From contig NC_044029.1 of NCBI RefSeq assembly GCF_900496995.4, forward strand, positions 2,852,001-2,916,000: a DNA stretch of 64,000 nucleotides, given 5' to 3'. The DNA comes from Aquila chrysaetos chrysaetos (Eukaryota > Chordata > Aves > Accipitriformes > Accipitridae). Positions 33,401-48,890 of this stretch are shown here, one piece after another (position 1 is the first letter of the stretch; every line of letters begins with the position of its first letter). The notes under the pieces are model-generated. The model searched no databases. It saw nothing but the letters and a program-made list of their open reading frames with translations, and was not told the DNA's origin. The position numbers and the translations under genes were made by a program.

Positions 33401-36400
33401 ATCCAATGTGGGCCATGACTCAAAGGAGCTGAGTCACAGTAATAACTAATACAGCTATTCTCAATCTCATTTCCTATGGATTAGCACTTCCATTGCAAAG
33501 ACGTGACTACTGCTGGTGATGCTTTTATTAACAACCAGCAGTGTTCTCCACAGAAATTAAGCTCTCAGTTGAATTTCTGCAGCTGTGCCTCTAACTCCCT
33601 CTGGCCATCTGAAAAATCTCAGGGTAGCTCCACAGAGGGACAGAGGATTTATCAGAGACAAAGACCAAATGTGGTCCCTCCAGATCAGTGCTGACTGTGG
33701 GTGACAAGGTGGCAGAAATCACTATCTGCCCAAGCTCTAGATGTCCTTTGGTAAAGCAGAGGAGTTAGTTCCCAGGGGCAGCATGTGAAGCTTTCAAAAG
33801 TTTCAATCCCCTGTAAGAGGGAAAAATCAGTGGTGGAGCTTTCAGGAAGGAGGAAACTCCAGGGGACCAACGGCACAGGACAGGATGGGATAAAGGGGAG
33901 TGAGCAATGACATTCAGCTGGAAAAAATGATGTTTCATCATCATTTCAGGATCTGAGCTGTATGGCCTTTGGCTGGCCACTTCACCCCTTTGGGCTTTCA
34001 CCTCTCAGTTGCAAACTCCTCTTCTGAGGGATACACCATAGATGCAGAAGTGAATTTTTTTTTTCTGAGACCTAAATGTCAATACAATGCATTGCTATAA
34101 GAAACAATGTTTACTTAAAAAGTGCACAACTTGAAAAAAACTGCAGACCCTTGGTATTTGAACTTTCTGTCTAGCATTGTGGTGCTAATGCAGAGACCAC
34201 TGTGGCTTCATAAAAGAGGAGGAATGCCATAACCCATAACGTTTTTCTCTTCCACAAACGTTTTTGTGATAGTGTTGGAAATTGTACAAGCAGCCACTGG
34301 ATGGCAATGTTTCACACACAATTTCAGTCTCAACGGTTTAATAAAACTTGGAGTGCAGGTGCTCATCTGATTAAAACTTTCATCCAAACCCTAGTCTAAC
34401 ACTTATTTCAATTCCATGTTTATATCGCTGACAAAAATTGAACTGACAGTTGTATTATGGAGAGGCTACTGGCTCTGCATAGCTAAGGTCAAAACTTGTT
34501 TTCCATTGTAAACTCAATCTTGGCCTCACCTCTGAAATTCTCAGTAAAGACCATTCCTCTTTCACATATTGGGCCCACAATGAGTAGCAAAGAGAGATGT
34601 TTTGTTCACATTTCAGATAAGTTAGGCAAGTTATCCATTTGGTTCAGGTCTATGGACACGCAGGTGTTAAAATATGTTTTAAATTTTTTTGCCACACTTT
34701 GCAGTGTCTCCTCTGTGAAACTTCCTATGAAATTCAAGACCCCAAGGACATCATGTGCTGGGGCTGAAAGGCTTATCGGGTAGAATGGGAAGTGAAGTTC
34801 CTCCAGCTGAATTCACCCTTCTTTCCTTATGTTTGCCTGCAGTGGAAATTCACCTAACATTTCTGAACATTTTCAGAAAAAGAAAACCTAGTGACAAGTA
34901 ACATGGTGACAGGTGCAGGTATTCTCAGGAAGCAATTTTTTACACTCATCTGTCAGTATTCGTGCTGGGAGCACTCACACCTGGATTCAGCTAGGAAACA
35001 AGCATAGCACAAATTGGGTGACTTGGCTGGCAAATTACAGCTGACCAACATGGCTCAAAAAGAAAACGCTGAATGCTTAGAGAACTAAGATGGCATATCA
35101 ATCCACTTTTTTTTTTCTCTCTTTTAAAAAGAAAAATGTAACACTTTGGGAGACAAAATGAAATAAGAAAGTTGAAGAATGCTCATCATTAGAAGTATTT
35201 GTTGTAAAAAAACAGAATACTAAAAATTACTTCTGATATTATTTACTTTGCTTCACTTACCATGTTACAAAAGCCTCCTTTCTCTCTATACACCAGCTCT
35301 TGTTATCTATTGCTGACCAGCACATACCTGACAGGTATGCCATATGCCAGGCAAGAAAACAGAAAATCACTGTTCAAAGGAAATTATTCACAAATCTTTG
35401 CTTCTTGTTTCAGTGCAGGTTTCAGCAGTAATTGTGGGAATCATGTTTACAGTACATTCATTCCTGTCTGGGCCAATTTAATATGGTGTTTACTCATTCT
35501 GAGGAGACCGACTCCTTTGGAGGAAGATTGTCTCTTGAGATATTTCTTGATGCTGCAATCATCAAGGAATGGATCCACTTTCTACTCTGCCACTGGTTTT
35601 GAGCAACAAGCTTTTCATACCTGCCCTCAGAGAATTCGGAATTGCTCTATATGGGAAAAATCCAATCTCATTCCTATATTGGCACAGCCTTTGAATCCTC
35701 TGCTTTACTTCTAAAGATCATAGAGAATGCTCCTAGCAGATTTTGTGTAACAGATAAAAAGGTACACAGAGAGGAGGACTGAAAGCCTGGTATTGCTGTG
35801 GAAGAGAGCTAAGGTTAGAACTACATCTGAAGATCATTTCCACTTTCAAGCGTTCTCAGTTTAGTCTTACAATGTGTTCCCTAACTTTGTAATGGCTCTC
35901 TTAGAGAATTAAAGTGCTCTTACATTTTACTTCTCTGATACTGGCAGGCACTCTCATGCTGTACACAAGCTTGTGTCTGGGAAGTACATCACTTCTTTGC
36001 TGCTGTGTAGAGCTAAATTCAGAAGGTGAATCTGTATTTGATCAAGCCATTTCAAACTTGGCACTTCCACCTTTTTTGATCATGAACAATGATATGCTGC
36101 AAAAGTACATAAACTGTTGTGACACAAAACTGAGGTACGGCCAGGCAGTAAGACAGAAAATAAATTAGACTTACATTGCCTAGACCTTGCTGAGAAAATG
36201 ATGTAACCTAGTCCTAGCAGTAGCATAGTGATACCATTTGCGTCACTGAAATTCATTAATAAGGTCACCATTTCTCTAAGGAGCTATTGCTTCAGGTGTT
36301 AGTAAGCTGAGTGTGAATATTTGTTTTGACAGGACTTTCATCAGTTTGCATATATTTAAGTCAATTATTTAAAAAGGGAAATCTTTTAAAAATAATTATA

Positions 36401-39400
36401 AGTGTTCATGCAATTAAAGCAGATTGTTAAAACCCTGAACACTTTACCCAAATATGTTTTACAGGGTATATCATAAAAGAGTTTTTGTTAACAAGCATCT
36501 GTTGTTGGCCTAGGAGCTCAGGTTCTTGGCTGATGCAGTAGGTCAGTCATACAGAAAGGGTAAGTCTCAACAGCACTCAACAGCCGTTTGCATAACCTAC
36601 TCAAAATACCTAGGGCTTGACTTTTTTAAGTGTATGATTTTATTCAAATGAGTGAGTTCAAGCCATAGGTCTAATATACAGCTGCAGCTGTGCATGCAGA
36701 TCTGGCCCCAGGAATTCACATTACACATTCTATATATGTGGAAGAGGCAAATAGTGATCACCTATTAACATTTTAGTCTAAATGCCCTGCCCAAAATCAG
36801 ATAGGACCTCTTTGGCAGGGACAAGGGCATACTCTGTGCTACTGAAATAACAAAAGATTTAAGTAACTTTTTTTCTTTTTCAAAAACATCAAAGTTTGCC
36901 TCTCTGGATATCTTATTTTGGGACCTTAAGTCAGGACAGACTGCATATTGACACACGTGGGTACAAATCACAACAAGAGTTGTCCTGGTGTATCCCTTCA
37001 AGTATTGAATAGTTCCTGCATTAACTATGCATATGCTTGAAGCTAATCGTACAGATTTAAGTCTTCAGCATCAAGCTTATACGTCAACACTGGAGTTCTT
37101 TCAGTACGTTGTGGTGGGCTCAGATTAAGCAGACTTCCAAAATATGGTACTTTCAATTTTACATTTTAGCAAACCTCTTACTGAAGTCATCAGGGCTTTT
37201 CCTGAATAAAGAGTGCAAGATTTTCTCCACTCTTTGTGGTAAGGCAAACAAACAAGTAATTTTCTCCTGTCATCAAGAAATAAATTTCTAAAATACCCTC
37301 CCTGCAGAAGCACATAAACAGCTTTCAGCAAGAAAATGAAATTAAGGAAACACAGAGAACAATGAAGAACAATACTTCCACAAGTAAGACTTGGGGGTGA
37401 CTTTAGGACAGAAAGAAGGAGGGCACTTAAAATAACATATCTGGAAAACAGTTCTGTTCACTTATGAGAAGCTTCTGGATACGAGCACTGTATTTCCTAT
37501 GGAATTACAAAAATTAAAACAACTTTGGGAAATTAATGTCCCAGTATAAGTATTCTGAGGCAGTAGTCAGAGTTCCTTAGAAGGAAACCTTCTGTAGTAC
37601 ATCATCGCCAAACACAGAAGTGGTCCAGAGACACTGTGAAACAGTATGTAAAATGAGACTGGAATTTTTCAGTGTGGTAACATTTATTGTGCTATGAAGT
37701 CGACTAGATGTGAGGGAGATAGATGGATTTGAAAATGCAGTGAAATAATCATATAAATTGTCATTATTAACATTTTTGCCAATTTTAATGACATCAAAGT
37801 GACTTGAGAGATTGCTTTTATTTCCTATTGAATATGACAATATCCTGATACTTTCTCCACATCAGATTTGTTAATTTTGTGTTCACTGACATGTGTTTAG
37901 GGATAATAGTTGTCAAATCCAAGGGCTCATCAAATAATGGGAAAAGGAGAAGGAAGAACAAGACTGCATGGGAGAACACATGAGACCTAGGATACTGTTT
38001 AGTGCTGTGTGCTTGTAGAGCTGGGTGGACAGAAGGACTGCCAGGATGGAGACTCAACTATTCCAGGACTTGACAGCTACTCCATGCCTGAGGCTTTGAG
38101 GGAAGCTTCAAGAAATGTGATAATCAGGGAATGATTGACCTTTTAGACAAATGTCTTCCTTTGCTTCATGAGCTGCTGGCTTGTCAGCTCTGCACAAAGA
38201 TTGAGATTAGAAGACAGTTATCCTTTTTAATGCAGGACCGGTGTTTGCCCTCTAGGCCGCTTTAGGAAAATGGTGCTTCTCTTTTCAAAGTGTGACACCT
38301 CTGGGTGTCAGGGATGTCGACACCTGTGTCTTCTACAAAGACCTTTTAATGGAAGACGCGACTGAAGGGAACTGTCACTAGCAAATGCCAGACCAGCCCC
38401 CTCGCTTTGAGGCTGAGCAGGGGCTGGGAAGTGTCAGCAGGAGTCTAGACCTGTGGTCCTTCAAAGCTGGGCGGCAGTGGCTTGTCCTCTGGCCCCCTGG
38501 CCTGCCCCACACCTTCATCCCATGCCTGATGCCACCCACCACAAGGCACTCTGTCCCATCCACCACTCAGTGTCAAGTGTTTCTGCAGCTTTTCTTCTCT
38601 TTGACCAGAAAGGGAGGTTGTGAGCAATGAGTGCATGTCAGAAATACGTCCTTTCCCTGCCTTGTGACAGGTGGGAGAGAAACAAGAAGACCACCTCGCA
38701 AGGAGATGGGGAGGACAAAAATCCTTGTGAACAGAGTAGCAAAAGAGGTGGAATGTGAAACCTTGTGCCCACTGAGGTCAGAAGCAAATTTCCCAGGAAA
38801 TCCTGTGAGGCCAGTCCTGCACCAAGAGCGGGACGCAGAGAGCTGGAAGCTTGAAAGTGTTCACAAGGAAGCTGGCTTTTTGTTTTCTTAGTTGCACTGC
38901 AAATTAAATGTGGGAAACATGAAATATTTTATGCCTTGGCAGAAGCTTGTTTTTCCTGATGGGAAAGAAAAAAAGAGGATTCCTCAGAAAACTTTTACAA
39001 TAGAGAGGATGTTTTAGGGGTTTGTAAGCCAAAGATCAAATGTCTTGAAGGCTGAAAGGGAATATTTTTGGACTTGGTTATTTTGTCAGCAGCAACCGTG
39101 TGTTTAACTAGGAAACAAAAGCCTTCACAGCTGTTTTATGCACCTTCATTTCCTAGCAAAATGTTTTCATCCATTTACTTTCATGTCCTTGCAACAGTCT
39201 CCATTAAACTCTGCTTTATTTTGCTGTTTCCTGCTTTCATTATTTTGGTCCACACGCAATTTTGCAAAATGGACCTACAGAAATGTTTTTTTGGCAGAGA
39301 ACTTCTGTTAGGTTTATAAAGAGAAGGTGGCTCAAGCAGTTTCTCTCTAAAGTGTCAGAGAATCAAATGCTAAATGATTGTGTCCCCTCTCTCACTGCTC

Positions 39401-42400
39401 TTTCCTGCTTATACCTGTGATTTTGTATTCGCATCCAGTTTTCAGAATAGACAAGATTTCTGGTTGCTATCTTATTTTGCTATAGTATATCACCAGCAGT
39501 GGCATAATCTCTAGCTGTGATACCACTTAGCAGTTCATAATTTTTAAAACAATCCCTTAAATTTTAATCCAATAAATGGCTTCTCTTAAACACCCAGTGG
39601 AATTGTACTGTTTCTTAGCTCTGTTTGACAACATCCTGAAAAAACCTTTAGCTGTAAATCTATAAAGCAAGCCTAATATCCACCTTAATTCCAGACTCAA
39701 CATAAGAAAGAGAAGACTGTATACCTGTTTTACTGATATATGAGAGACTTGAAGAAGGCAACCATTGCAGAGATTGATTCTGCAGCCTCAGCAACTTTGA
39801 AAGTAAGTAGGAGGTTTAAAATCACCAGCTTCAGCATTTTCAGAATCTAAAAAAATGTTGTGAAAGTGAAAAACATCTTTCAGTCTGGAGCTACAGGGAA
39901 CATCATCTGTTGCATTATGACTTATGAAGTCTCTATGATGATAGGATGATAAGAGAAGAAACAAGCAAAGAGGTTCATATATTTAGGAAGGCTTTATTTT
40001 GGATCTGAGGAACTATTTCTTGTATGAAAGAAGGGAAAATTACTATACCATGTCCAAGAAATGTATTTGTTATTATACACCTAGTTATTTTCGTAACAGA
40101 ATAGTTCTTTTTTTTTTTTTTTATTAAACCAAAGAGGATACGCTCTTTGGAGAACCTAATGTTAGACATACTCAGTGTACACAATCACAACCTGGTTTTG
40201 GATGCTTAAGTGGCAACAGAATTTGAACTGAGGCCCTGGGAGAGCCAGAGGATAGTGGTCCAGTGGCTCCTGAAAGCTCCATCAGCAGGAATCTTGATCT
40301 TTTGATTCTATTTTTCTTTCCTGTGAGGTGCCATATGCCTGTTGTGCTGCATAAACAAACAAAATGCCTTCACTGATCAGGACAGTGAGAGGTAAAAATT
40401 CATGTTGATAACATTGAAATGCTAGAACGAGTTTTCTTTTGCATTACCAGCATTAGCCTGTGTGAGGAGTGGTCTCAGGCAAAGCATCGAGAGGCAGAAG
40501 CTTCTATTGATTAGTCCTACTCCGTGTAAGGAATTTGCATCTTGGTTCTTGATAGCAATTCAATGTTTTTGTACAAAATTATGCTGATGATAGATTTGCC
40601 AACAGGTTTGTTGAAGCCACTGGGGATCGCCCAGATAACTCTCTAGGGCAGCTCTGGTAATTGTACTAGTGGAGTTATGGGATTGTTAGGGAAATATAAT
40701 TTAAAAATACCATTGAAAAAATGAGGTTATTCTAGGCAGGAAAAAGACAATCTTGTTCAGCGAGTCCAGACGTCTACTACATCTTGCTTTTACTTTTCCT
40801 ATATTTCTGAGTTTTTCATTCAAACTACACTGTTTATTGCCACCATTACTTTTAGTATTTGCTTAATTTGTGTGCTGGAAACTAAGAAGGGGAATCAGTG
40901 GGTGTCTTATTGGCCCCCTAAAATGTTGCCTTTATATCTTGTCTGGAGTTTGGTGGGTCTGGGGAAGGTTGATCATCACACATTTGCACTTCTTGTTAGC
41001 AGTTCTGTAAGAGCCTCACAGGAGAGAGAAATGGGTTTAAGGTATTTCTCATGAGAAAATTAACAGATCACTGTGACTATAGTCACAGCTAAGGCGCTCC
41101 AAAGACAGTTCACTCCTCAGACCAGCATGTGGTCCATGCTGGCCTTGCAGGACAACCCTTTGATGTCTGTAATTAGTAGCTCTCTTTTCCAGCAAAAGGT
41201 TGGAGCAACATTCACCCACCAACACTGGAGAGAGGATAGGTGAAAACTACTTGTACACAGCACCTTTTCCTTTCAGCAACTTCTTTTTTTTCATTCAAAG
41301 CTACCAACTGAAATACAGCCATACACTCTGGAGCCTGTTGGATTGCTTTGCCAAGGGACACTCTTGTTTGCATAATGGGACCAGCTGGTCATGGCAGGTT
41401 ATGTGATGCCGGCAGCTGCCTCTTTTCAAACAGCTTTAGTGGCTCCTAGCCTCTGCCAATTGCAAGGTTGAGACACAGGGTCCTTTGGGAGCCCAGTCTT
41501 TATTAAGCAACATGGAGAAACCCTGTTGTTTTAAAAATTTGAAGCAAATTAGAAGAGTGATTGACTACTTCATGGCTAGCTCCAACAGCATTTCTGTTAA
41601 TCCAAAGATCAGTGAACAAAAGGGAGTGAGTGGGGTCTACTTTTCATATGTTTTTAATAGTTAAGAATTTCCTCCCAAAATCTTTTCTGCGTTGGACTAG
41701 CTCATAAAGAGGTGTCGCAAACATTTACTATGTTCCAGCCTGGTGTTAATTATGTAAGTCGCATGCATTGTTTCTGCTCTCTGATTGAGTGACTTAGGCA
41801 ATCAACCATGTCAATGAAAATTATAACAATCAAACTTAAATGTGTTTTTTTTGTTTGTTTTCTGAATATCTCAGAATTCAGAGGTGAAAATCAATGTTTT
41901 GAACATCAGTGGAAGTGAAGCTTGACTGCATGAATATTTACTGACAGCAAAGTTGTCAGATTGGCAAATCATATGAATCAAATTTGGGTTTGCTTGTTAT
42001 TATTGTTAATAATAACTGGTTGTATGACAGTATTACTTAATATTCTTTCAGTGTTCAAAATATAGTGAAAGCATACAACTAAGTGATAGTCTGAACTTCA
42101 AAGAAATTACAATATAAGCATAAAACACAGGGGGTTTACTGGCTTTGGAACAAATGTTTGCAGAATTTCCCTCTTTTCTCCCCGTCTGCTGTCTCTTTCA
42201 CACAAAAATACTCTTTTTCCAATTGTAAGAACCACTATGAAAAAATTGATTTAATGTTACTACTATATATTCCCCAAGATAGGGCTGCATAAAGCTTTTA
42301 GTTTCTCTAACTTCTACAAGTGCTTTGTTTTAGACAGAAGAGAGGAATCAAATCACACTGATCACATTTCTGTGATGTCAAAAAGTTTGGTTATATTTCT

Positions 42401-43198
42401 GATACACTTCTATAATTCATTCTGCAGAGGGATCTGCTGCAAAAAAAAGTCCTCTCTCTTAGAGCCAGCATGGAAATCTATCACCTCTAATAGTGGGTTT
42501 GGTACTTTATATAAGTAAGAGGGTTGGGAAAATATCCCTAAAACTTTTCTATGTATATTAACAACCTTACTATTCAACTCTTTAGACTCTGTTTAAAACC
42601 TTCCAGCCAGAATAATAATTCAAAACTGAAACTTCAGTCACTGAACTTTCTGGCAAGATTACTTATTGAAAGCTCATATTTTAAGTCAATGTTCATAAAC
42701 TGAATAATAAATTCATAAGTAAAAAAAATACTGGATTTAAAAAATGTGAGCTTTTAAAGTAGAAATACTAGTCTAAAAGTTTTAATATGTAATCAGGGCA
42801 TAAAAACATGCCAGGAAAACTATATGCTCAATCCAAGGAGTTAGAACATGACATTTTTAACAGTGAATCCCTTCTATGGATTACTTAAGCATAAACTGCA
42901 GACGGAATTATTTTTGAGGAAGTATTCAATATAGTGTTTGAAATAATGCATACATTCAAGAAATCCATAGTCAAATAATAACAAGGGAAAAAAATGTCTG
43001 TATCTTCTCCAATTGCAAGAATAGTTTGGCACTCAGAGGCAGGATCAGCCTCAGAATTACCAGCAAAGTCAAAGAAAGCTTCAAGAGGCTTTGCTAGCAT
43101 TGGCTGGCAAAATGCAGACTCCTACATAACCTGATGTGGTTGCAGTACCCTCCATTTAAGCCAGGGTTGTTTCCATCCATGCAAGGATCAGTTTAAAT
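30481..43198. other. Long non-coding stretch
   Basis: AT-rich unique DNA with T tracts at 31267-31285 and 40108-40122. The longest ORF (35262-35714, 150 codons) has no signal peptide, domain or compositional sign of a real protein. I see no tRNA and no repeat I can name with confidence. This looks like desert or intronic sequence. Confidence 0.5.
31267..31285. repeat. T19 homopolymer
   Basis: Nineteen uninterrupted T residues, with no recognisable retroposon attached on the left. Confidence 0.85.
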
Positions 43199-43239
43199 TC
43201 TTTTTTTTCTTTTCTTTTTTTTTTTTTTTTTCTTTTTTT
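43199..43239. repeat. T-rich low-complexity tract
   Basis: About 41 bases of T interrupted by four C, including a run of about 17 T. Read on the minus strand it is an A-rich tract that could be an old poly-A tail, but no retrogene is recognisable beside it. Confidence 0.8.
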
Positions 43240-44197
43240 AACCTAGTAGTTGAAGACTCTCATAACACAGGCATGCACTAACTGCCATGTTAGAAAAGAG
43301 TGAAGTTCATAACCCCTAGCAAGATTACAGTAATGAACCGTTATGAAATCAGAGTGAGAAGAGACAGATGATACAGAGCCTGGTCAAAAGCCAAAGGAAA
43401 TCAATGGCAGATCATCTGCGAGCTTCAGTGGGGTGGGATTGAAACCAGGGCATCTAATCTCAAGTCTGATCCTCACTTTGTCTGTAAATTTGGGCAAGTT
43501 ATTTCTACTCTATAGCCTTCGTTTCTTTCTGGAATGGTTGTGAGGCTTCAGTTAGTGTTTCAGAAGAGTGTCAAAACCTTAAATGAAAATACGAACAATT
43601 CCAGAAATATGAACCAATACCAACAACACAAAGATACGGGCTTTTTTTCTTAATTGAAAGCAAGTAGCAGCAAGATGATGATAGGTATAAAGTGTGCTAT
43701 AAGTGCACTTAGACTTCTGACTTACAGATTCAATTAGAAAGAGGGATATTGCAGGAGTATAGATGAAATATGTAAGCATACCGAAGAAAAGCAATAAAAC
43801 ATCCAAACTGCCCAAATGCCTGCCATACGAAAACTTTGCCCCACATACACAGAAAACCCACAGGTACTGAATATATTGGCAAAACAAAGGGGGAAGCATA
43901 TTTCAAAGCAAGCAGGTGCTTGCAAAAATAAAACCATTCAGGGAATCTCAATGAATAATAATATGACTACTTATCACTTACATAATGAAGGAAACATTTT
44001 TGCCAAGGGCTCAGTACTAATGCAACTTAGCAAAATTGTGACTGAAGAAAAAGGAGCATCGTCAACATGCATATCAAAAGGTTATTGGATTTCATATTAG
44101 GAAATTAAAAACTTCCCTTTATGAGTCTGAATCTTCCATATTTCTGGCTCGACAAGAGTGCTCTACTAATAGCTAATTAATCCTTCCGGTTGTTGAA

Positions 44198-44226
44198 ATA
44201 TATATATATACACACATATATATATA
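44198..44226. repeat. (TA)n/(CA)n microsatellite
   Basis: Two TA runs flank a short CACACA. A probable polymorphic dinucleotide locus. Confidence 0.85.
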
Positions 44227-47200
44227 AAAAAATAACTGCACCTTCTTGCAAAATTTTAGCGTTAACATTTTTGCAAATGAGGAATCATTTACTTAGACAG
44301 ACTAAGCCGAAAGGACATTTTCATTGAATTGGGAGGACTCTTAAAACTGTTTTACAATCCTACCGATATTGGGCAAAACATTGCTCTGCACTTAGAGAAA
44401 ACTCTGTGTTAACCAGTACTGATCTCATACCCTGAAATGACAGTTTTCTTTAAGTTTTTCTGTGTTCCTGAACCACCTCTTTTCAGGCATGTTCTTAGGT
44501 GCTCTCACTGTCTTTTGTTAGCTACACACAAAATATTTTTGGGCCAGTAAGTGCATTTTTCACAAGTGTATTTTTGCCAAGTATTTCCATGCAGGCAAAA
44601 GTACATGTCCTTTTGTCCACTAACTGCAGTACTGTAAAAATTCAAAGCTATTTTTATACAGATCAATTCTCCCTATATATTAATAATTGATATTTAAACA
44701 TTTAATTAAAATTTTAATTTTAAAAATACAATTTTTGTATATTAAAAAAAGGTATAATGTGAGATAGGTCTATGAAGCTAGACTGATGTGAACTAAAGCC
44801 CCTGTGGTACTTTACTAACATTCTCTAACAGCTACATAATGAAAAGTATGTATGCTGATAACATTTAATTTTTTAAAAGGGTGGAATTCTCTGTATGTTA
44901 ATGAACTCCTGAAAAATACAACTGATTTATTTGAATTTCACATGAAGAGAGGCTGGTTTATCCATGATAACGTTATATAACCCAAAAGGATCCCACCTGA
45001 CAGCTGTTGAATAGCATACGTAAAAGATGGGATGCGGGAGCAGTCAAGTCCATTATAACCTATATTGATGCCCCCCTTTGGCAATTTTACTATAGAAATC
45101 AAGACTTAGTGCGCCTAAAAATAATTACCTTCTCCTCACTAGAGATAGTCCTTCAGTACTGGGATAATGCTATGTGGACAATGGCTATGGGACTGCTTTT
45201 GTTATGCTCCTCATGCAATCTGTATTTGACTGACAAACAAAGAATTTCAAGGGCAAAAGTTCAGGTTTTTACAAGTGCTAGTTGTAAACCCACAAGGTAA
45301 AATCCTCTTCTCATACGTGTCAAGATACTCTGTTCTGCCTCCTGTATGAGCCATCTCAGAAGGTGGGTAGCAGAGAATAATGACTACGAGAGCAGGGATG
45401 TGGCTTTGAGATGAGACTTTTGCTGTGAGAACACTCAGTTCATTTAAACAGAAAAGGACTCATTATCCTGCCATCTGTGACAAAACTTTAAAGGCTAATT
45501 TCATTTCAGTCCTTTTGTCTGCCTGTGGAAAACTAACCATTCTAATTCCTGTTTGCTCTCATTTGCCTGAACAGGGTAATTTTTGGCTCTCCGTTTCCTG
45601 ATTTTAACAACAATTAGACCTTTGGGCATTGCTGAAGCGGCTTGGATTTTTACAGCTAAACATTCATACTTGAAGGGCTGCGGAAGCCTACAAAAATAAA
45701 AACTATCCAGCATCTTCCCCCATGTGGGGGATTGCTTAGCTTACTGCTGTTGCAACACTCCCTGCCCTGATGCACATGTTCTAGATCTGCTTTTTCTCCT
45801 TCTGAAGGGACAGTGTGTGAGAGGGAGTTTGTCAAGAAAACGTAGGACTCAAAAGCCCAGTATGGGATCAGAAGTCACCTGCAGGCACACGCAGCCTGGG
45901 CTCTTTGCCTCCCCTGTGCTCTATAAACCTTCTCCAATACTCTACAACAAACTTCAGTAGGAAGAGCAGGAGCCTCAGAAGCTACTCTTTACCCCAGGAA
46001 GGGAGCAAGCGCATCAGCACTGCCTTGCGTTTTTCCAAAAACAAAGAGTTTGTCGGGTGAGAATGTCTCAATGGTCCTGAAAGAGGTCTGTCTGCAGTGG
46101 TACCAAAGGAAGTAAAAAAAAAAATGCCATGTTTTATCTCCGCACCACTTTGTCTCGCCCTGATTTCAGACTGACACACTCTCCCCATCTTTTCAAGTGC
46201 TGAAATATTTTGGTAATCCCATGTGGCTCCCAACAGACACAACAACTGCACCTCTTAGCAAGCAGACTCGGGACGGAGGAACCGAAGATGGTGAACGGAG
46301 CTCTCACTGGGGAGAGGTGCAGGCATTGGAGCTGATGTCATGTTCTTGCTGGGACATGGGAGCGAGATCAGGTACAAGTTACGCTAGCTTAGACTCTCTC
46401 TGGCCTCAAGTCATGTTCACTAGGGTCATATTTTCGGAAACACTTAGCGCCTGTCACTGGGACCTAGTTTTTAGATGTGCTTCCAGTTGAGCACTGAAAT
46501 AAGCAGGTAGACTTCAAAAAAGCTCAAACTCTTGGGCTGAATTCTTCTGAAATGCGGGCTGCATTTGTGGGTGGTGAGTATTTGCAGATCTTGCTCTGAG
46601 AGCTTTTGAAAAATGACTTCGACTTTTGCTGTAGAATAAGAATTACAGCTGAGTTTCATTTTTGCACATCTAAGGAACAGTACAGGCAGGTACTGCTTGA
46701 AATCTTTCCTTTCTCATCCTATCGATGTCTTGACTCAAAAGTAATATGAAAGTTGGTCTACCTGTGGCTTATTTCATCCATTAAAGCAAGCCAGATCTAA
46801 GATGGTCTGCTCAGATAGGATCTGAGCCGTTAGCTCAAAGCCTCTTGGGAACTTCGTGCCATTTTTATTCTGTTCTGTAAACACATGCATGAGAAAGCTC
46901 CTGGAGGAGTAACTTGTTAGCTACACATGAATTGTCATTTTGGTCTTGTCTGGGTCAATAAAAAACTTCTGAGAGATCCGCTAATAAGCTGCGAAACCTG
47001 TTAGTTGAAGATAGTAATTCTGGAGTGTCCCCTCTGGGTACTCTTCTGGTTCCTGGAAAGAAGGGAATCATTCACACAGGAAGATATTAACAAAAATGGG
47101 AGACCACTAAATGCACCTGTCAGTGTTCAGCAACAGCTAAAATTAATTCACAAATCCAAACAATCTGCAGAAAACTGAACACAATTATATAAGAAATTAA

Positions 47201-48862
47201 GTTATACAGTTGCCATGACCTTTAATCAATCATTCCAGCTGTTAATGTTAATTTTGTGATCTGAAAATCATAGTTCTATTTGCATTTTAATGGCTGTTAA
47301 ATGAGAGTCATCAGGAAGAAATAGTGGCAGCTTGGCCTTTTGATACCAAGTTCTTCCTTCCTAATGTGATTTGGAAGATTTGGAATTCCTGTTCAGAAGG
47401 GGGTTTGTTTCAAACTGCGGGAGGCATAGGGAGCCAATTTTGCAGAGGGAAAACAGGCAATTCAAAGCAAAATCCCCTTTTAATCCAACTGTAGCCACGA
47501 ACAGATCATAAAAAAAACAGGTAAAAAAGCTATAACAGCAACTTCATTACCCTCATACTAACAAAAAGTCTAGAGTCTTTTAAAATCCTTTTCACAGATA
47601 TATGCTATTTTAATATTTTTTCCATCAGCAGGGTCTTTGTACTTAACTAACAGAAATTTTTGTCAAATGGAAAATGAAATAAACCCCAGTAAATGCAATG
47701 AAATCACTAAATAACCAGGAATTTTAGGTTTAGTTCAATTAGTTTATTTTGTATTTACCTGGCCAAAGTGTTGCATACAGGACTGTCTTATAACATAAAT
47801 ACTACTCATAGGCTTATTTTGCAGATAATGATGTTAGTGGTATTGCATTAGATCAAAACTCTATATAAATCAGATTCCCACTCTGGAATAACTGTGAACT
47901 TGTTGATTGCTTTAATTTTTAATAAGATCTAAATGTCTGTCAGCCTCCTGTGCTAGTATTTTCCATTTTAACATTAATACATTTTCTTATTAATAGAAAG
48001 ACCTTCATTGTCACATGACAATTTATTTGTATGCGAAATGCACAAATCTGATTAAAATGTGATGTTCTGCTTAAATCTTCATCTAAATCTCCTAGGAGAC
48101 AGTCCCCAGGTGAATCTTCCTTGGTTAAAAAAGGAGGTCTTGGAACTACATGTTCAGAAAGGGAAGCACTGAGCTGCAGACAGATTTCAGCAACTGGAAA
48201 GCAAAGTCAGTATTAACAGTGAAAGAAGAAAATGGTTTAGCTTCATCCAAAGTCCTTTTTATTTAAAACAGGTAAACTGTAAGAGGAAGAAAGTTTCAGC
48301 AGATGTTTTCAGGCTGAGTTTCATAAAGGATTGAATAGCAATAGGAAAGAGGAACATTGATAAATGCCCTGCCTTTTATCACACAAGTAGGACTTCTGTC
48401 CATAAAGGCAGTCTAATTTGAATGCATTGAACAGCACACCCTCTTCTTTCCCCAAGCAGAGAACCTATGCATTTTCTGCTTCTACATTACTTCTACAAAT
48501 AAAACGTGTACAGGTGGTATGCATGCTAATGGGGCTGATCTCTGAAGTCTGAGCACCAACTGATGCGGGAAATTGTCGCAGGGCAGAAGGACTCCCACCC
48601 GTACTGTGACGAGCCCTGCCCTGGGTTCTTACACAGATATACTGTTGCCCTTCAAGCTTCCTATTTTAAAAGCTCACCAGGAAACAAGGCAGCTCCTCCT
48701 AGCTTTGGCTGAAATGCAAATCAAAAGCAACAGTTTCAGGATGCCAATATTTTGTTTTTGCTGGACTTCAGGAAATTTGCTGCCTTAGAAAACCAAGGAT
48801 TTTTCTCTCTGGCCAGTAATGTTCCAATCCCTAGTATGGCTTTGTACAAAGTCAGTGCAGTC

Positions 48863-48890
48863 GTGTGTGAGTGTGTGTGTGTATGTGTGT
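48863..48890. repeat. (GT)n microsatellite, interrupted
   Basis: About 28 bases of GT units interrupted by GA and TA steps. Confidence 0.85.

Noticed and set aside
35262-35714. 150-codon plus-strand ORF
   Set aside because: It has no recognisable domain, membrane pattern or splice context. Its length is not exceptional for 64 kb of DNA in six frames.
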